From contig CANEVP010000014.1 in the NCBI GenBank assembly GCA_947442475.1, forward strand, positions 1-37,964: DNA of 37,964 bases, written 5' to 3'. The position numbers and the translations under genes were made by a program. Source of the DNA: Rickettsiales bacterium. GTDB lineage: Bacteria; Pseudomonadota; Alphaproteobacteria; Rickettsiales; UBA1997. Below the pieces are notes generated by a model. That model was not told the origin of the DNA, ran no database searches, and saw only the letters and a program-made list of their open reading frames with translations. Numbering within the stretch: the first letter of the stretch is position 1; each line of letters begins with the position of its first letter. Below, one piece after another: positions 35,995-37,964 of the stretch.

Positions 35995-37095
35995 ATGAAA
36001 ATTACAACTTTAAACCAAACTCACCGCGATCAAGGCGCTAAAATGGTAGAATTTGCTGGCTTCGACATGCCAGTTCAATATGCTGACGGCATGCTAAAAG
36101 AGCACGAATGGACTCGCTCTGGCAATGTTGGCATTTTCGATGTTTCGCACATGGGGCAATTTATCGCTGAAGGCGCGGAAGTGGTAAAATTTTTGTCTCA
36201 CATCACGCCAACTGATTTTTCGCTAAGCACTCCAGCTCTTGCCAAATACACTGTTTTGACTAATCCAGAAGGCGGAATTATTGATGATTTAATCATCACC
36301 AAAATCACCGATACTAAATTCTTCATCGTGCTAAATGCTGGCTGCAAAGAAAAGGACGCGACTTGGATTCGCAAAAATTTACCAGCTGGCATTTCTTTTG
36401 TTGAACTTGCCAATCGCGCTCTAATCGCGGTTCAAGGCAGCAAAGCTGAAGAGGTTTTAAACAGCTTTTTGGCTTCAGGAAATTTAGCCGAGTTGCCTTA
36501 CATGAATCTTGGAACTTACCAATTCAAAAATGGCGAAGAAGTTTTCATCAGCCGCACCGGCTACACTGGCGAAGATGGCTTTGAAGTTTCAATTGCAAAT
36601 TCTGCTGCGGCAAAATTTTGGCTCGACATGTCAGCTAAAGCTGAAGTTAAACCAATTGGTCTTGGCGCTCGCGATTCACTTCGTCTTGAAATGGGCTACC
36701 CACTTTACGGACATGATTTAGACGACACTACTTCACCAATTGAAGCTGCTATTGGTTGGGTTGTAAGCAAAAGCAACACTAGCTTCATCGGATCAGAAAG
36801 AGTCTTGAAAGAAAAATCTGAAGGCGCAAAACGCAAAAGAATCGGCGTTAAATTGCTTGATCGCGGTATCGCTCGCGAAGGCACTGAAATCAGAAAAGAT
36901 GGCAAAAAAATTGGAGTTTTAAGCTCTGGTGGATTTTCACCAAATCTAAAAGTTTCAATTGGCCAAGGATATTTCGACCCAACTGTTGCAAAGGTTGGTG
37001 ACGAAGTTTCTGCTGTTGTTCGTGATCGTGAAATTCCTGCAGTTTTGACTTCACCAGTGTTTGTTGCAGCCAAAACTAAATCGGTAAAAAAATAA
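35995..37095 (+). CDS. gcvT: glycine cleavage system T protein (aminomethyltransferase)
   Basis: GcvT releases ammonia from the aminomethyl-lipoyl arm of GcvH and passes the C1 unit to tetrahydrofolate. It has 366 residues, full length. MVEFAGFDMPVQYADGMLKE, VGIFDVSHMGQF (with the catalytic Asp region), ISRTGYTGEDGFEVSI, GLGARDSLRLEMGYPLYGHD and the C-terminal barrel RIGVKLLDRGIAREG / SSGGFSPNLKVSIGQGY are typical. It is between secG and gcvH. A short hairpin (about 37095-37125) separates it from gcvH. Confidence 0.97.
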   Translation: MKITTLNQTHRDQGAKMVEFAGFDMPVQYADGMLKEHEWTRSGNVGIFDVSHMGQFIAEGAEVVKFLSHITPTDFSLSTPALAKYTVLTNPEGGIIDDLIITKITDTKFFIVLNAGCKEKDATWIRKNLPAGISFVELANRALIAVQGSKAEEVLNSFLASGNLAELPYMNLGTYQFKNGEEVFISRTGYTGEDGFEVSIANSAAAKFWLDMSAKAEVKPIGLGARDSLRLEMGYPLYGHDLDDTTSPIEAAIGWVVSKSNTSFIGSERVLKEKSEGAKRKRIGVKLLDRGIAREGTEIRKDGKKIGVLSSGGFSPNLKVSIGQGYFDPTVAKVGDEVSAVVRDREIPAVLTSPVFVAAKTKSVKK

Positions 37096-37125
37096 CTCGC
37101 TTACGCTTCGCTACAGCGCAGTTCA
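37095..37125 (+). repeat. small imperfect hairpin between gcvT and gcvH
   Basis: AACTCGCT and AGCGCAGTT pair with one bulge around TACGCTTCGCTAC, starting at the gcvT stop. It is GC-richer than its surroundings. It may reduce read-through or stabilise the upstream message; no T-run follows. Confidence 0.35.
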
Positions 37126-37156
37126 TTTATTAATTAATTAACAAAACGGAGTACTT

Positions 37157-37522
37157 ATGAAATTTACTAAAGACCATGAATGGATCAAAATCGAAGGCGA
37201 TGTTGCAACAATCGGCATCACTGAATACGCCGCTTCTGCCCTAGGCGAATTGGTTTATGTTGAGCTACCAAAAGTTGGCAATAAATATGAAAAACATGCC
37301 GCTTTCGCAGTTGTTGAATCTTCTAAATCGGCAAGTGACGTTTACATTCCAGTTGCAGGCGAAGTTATTGCTGCAAATGATGCGCTAGGTGCTCAACCAG
37401 AATTGATTAACAACGCTTCTTACACCGATGGCTGGATTGCTAAAGTTAAAATGAGCAATGCTGCTGATTTGGATGACGCGATGGATGAAGCTGGTTACAA
37501 AAAATTCTTACAAGATCAGTAG
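37157..37522 (+). CDS. gcvH: glycine cleavage system H protein
   Basis: GcvH carries the aminomethyl group on a lipoyl arm between GcvP, GcvT and lipoamide dehydrogenase. It has 121 residues, full length. FTKDHEWIKIEGDVATIGIT, LGELVYVELPKVG, the lipoylation motif VVESSKSASDVYIP (Lys57) and GWIAKVKM are all present. A GGAG ribosome binding site lies at about 37148, 9 bases before the ATG. gcvP does not follow; a strong terminator closes the unit, so gcvP must be elsewhere. Confidence 0.97.
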   Translation: MKFTKDHEWIKIEGDVATIGITEYAASALGELVYVELPKVGNKYEKHAAFAVVESSKSASDVYIPVAGEVIAANDALGAQPELINNASYTDGWIAKVKMSNAADLDDAMDEAGYKKFLQDQ

Positions 37523-37559
37523 GATTTTTAAGAAAGATTTTAAGAAAGACTAAAAATAA

Positions 37560-37606
37560 AAAATCCTTGGATTTGCTTTTTAAAAGCGGATCCAAGGATT
37601 TTTTTT
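37560..37606 (+). terminator. intrinsic terminator after gcvH
   Basis: AAAATCCTTGGATTTGCTTTT (split as 37560-37570 and 37571-37580) folds on AAAAGCGGATCCAAGGATTTT with one mismatched region, then an eight-base T-run ends at 37606. It is 37 bases after the gcvH stop and is the best terminator in the window. Confidence 0.9.
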
Positions 37607-37628
37607 GAAGTGTAAAAGGTGCCACAAG

Positions 37629-37766
37629 ATGGAACCCGTCACTCGAAGGGGCGACAAATTAAAATCAGTGTCACCACGTCGAATGGGGAATTATATACTT
37701 GAGTTGCCGAGAGAAGTAGTGGGTATTAATGTACTTTGTGACGAAGAGGTAAAAATTATTTTTTGA
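37629..37766 (+). CDS. possible 45-residue small protein
   Basis: An ATG at 37629 opens a frame to TGA 37764-37766, including GNYILELPREVVGINVLCDE and a KIIF end. The composition looks protein-like, but there is no ribosome binding site, the N-terminus is basic and anomalous, and I do not recognise it. It could be a fragment or chance. It is the only candidate in the roughly 310 bases between the terminator and the last - strand fragment. Confidence 0.2.
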   Translation: MEPVTRRGDKLKSVSPRRMGNYILELPREVVGINVLCDEEVKIIF

Positions 37767-37915
37767 TAATTTCTTTAGCTTGGGTTTCGAGCTTTAGATT
37801 CTCTGTTTGGACTTCAATTAGGTTAAATAATAAGAGATTCTTGAATATTTTTTAAGATTTATTTTTAAATTATTGCGTTGATTTTGCGGCGGCTTTTGAG
37901 CAGATCTCAAAGATT

Positions 37916-37963
37916 CTAAACCAACTCTTCCAAAAAATTCTTATTCAAATTCTTCGCAACAAC
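37916..37963 (-). CDS. possible C-terminal end of a gene running off the window
   Basis: On the - strand the final bases read VVAKNLNKNFLEELV then TAG (37916-37918). The composition resembles a real helical C-terminus. Too short to identify. Bases 37767-37915 show no supported feature and are very AT-rich. Confidence 0.25.
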   Translation of the reverse strand, partial: VVAKNLNKNFLEELV

Positions 37964-37964
37964 G

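Overview
The window looks like part of an alphaproteobacterial chromosome of Rickettsiales/Holosporales type. It is AT-rich and densely packed, with many ATGA or shorter gene overlaps. Evidence for the group includes the alphaproteobacterial form of SerC, an RNase J, a VirB3 subunit resembling those of Rickettsiales type IV secretion systems, an envelope biogenesis set (lptA, lptB, bamD, kdsA, secG, glmM), and numerous short palindromic repeats, two of which sit inside a reading frame. The assignment is inferred from protein resemblance only. No tRNA, rRNA, CRISPR array or intact insertion sequence was seen.

Layout. Positions 1-5304 hold a tightly overlapping + strand cluster: a 5'-truncated serA, then serC, a serB-like phosphatase, and a YdiJ-type D-2-hydroxyglutarate dehydrogenase split over two frames. 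Positions 5318-7338 hold aspS on the - strand, bracketed by two near-identical palindromes. An orphan virB3 (-) and an aspartate aminotransferase (+) follow. Positions 9051-16768 (+) run coaX, rnj, an alaS lacking its whole catalytic core, an OLD-type ATPase/TOPRIM nuclease, and glmM. Positions 16769-17102 contain only gene debris. lptB-lptA (-) is divergent from, and overlaps, a DUF192-hisD-bamD-bioA operon (+). A membrane histidine kinase (-) is divergent from a large unrecognised methyltransferase-fold protein (+). An acyl-CoA synthetase and an M48 membrane protease (-) precede kdsA, an OmpR-type regulator and a membrane KAP-type NTPase (+). An orphan PemK/MazF-like toxin and a glycerol-1-phosphate dehydrogenase-like gene (-) follow, then secG, gcvT and gcvH (+) with a clear terminator. 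The last 360 bases have little recognisable content.

Genes working together. serA/serC/serB form the phosphorylated serine pathway, and the YdiJ-type dehydrogenase plausibly removes the 2-hydroxyglutarate that SerA makes. gcvT/gcvH belong to glycine cleavage, but gcvP is not in the window. lptA/lptB, kdsA, bamD, secG and glmM serve the Gram-negative envelope. OLD nuclease, KAP NTPase and the toxin are accessory genes of kinds often tied to conflict with phage or plasmids.

The most striking features are the decapitated alaS whose 5' boundary is a palindrome, the truncated serA, the lone virB3 beside a palindrome-flanked aspS, and the 692-residue methyltransferase-like protein with a tyrosine-rich inserted domain, which is a candidate secreted effector. 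Together the broken genes and palindromes suggest rearrangement at short repeats, though assembly chimerism cannot be excluded from sequence alone.
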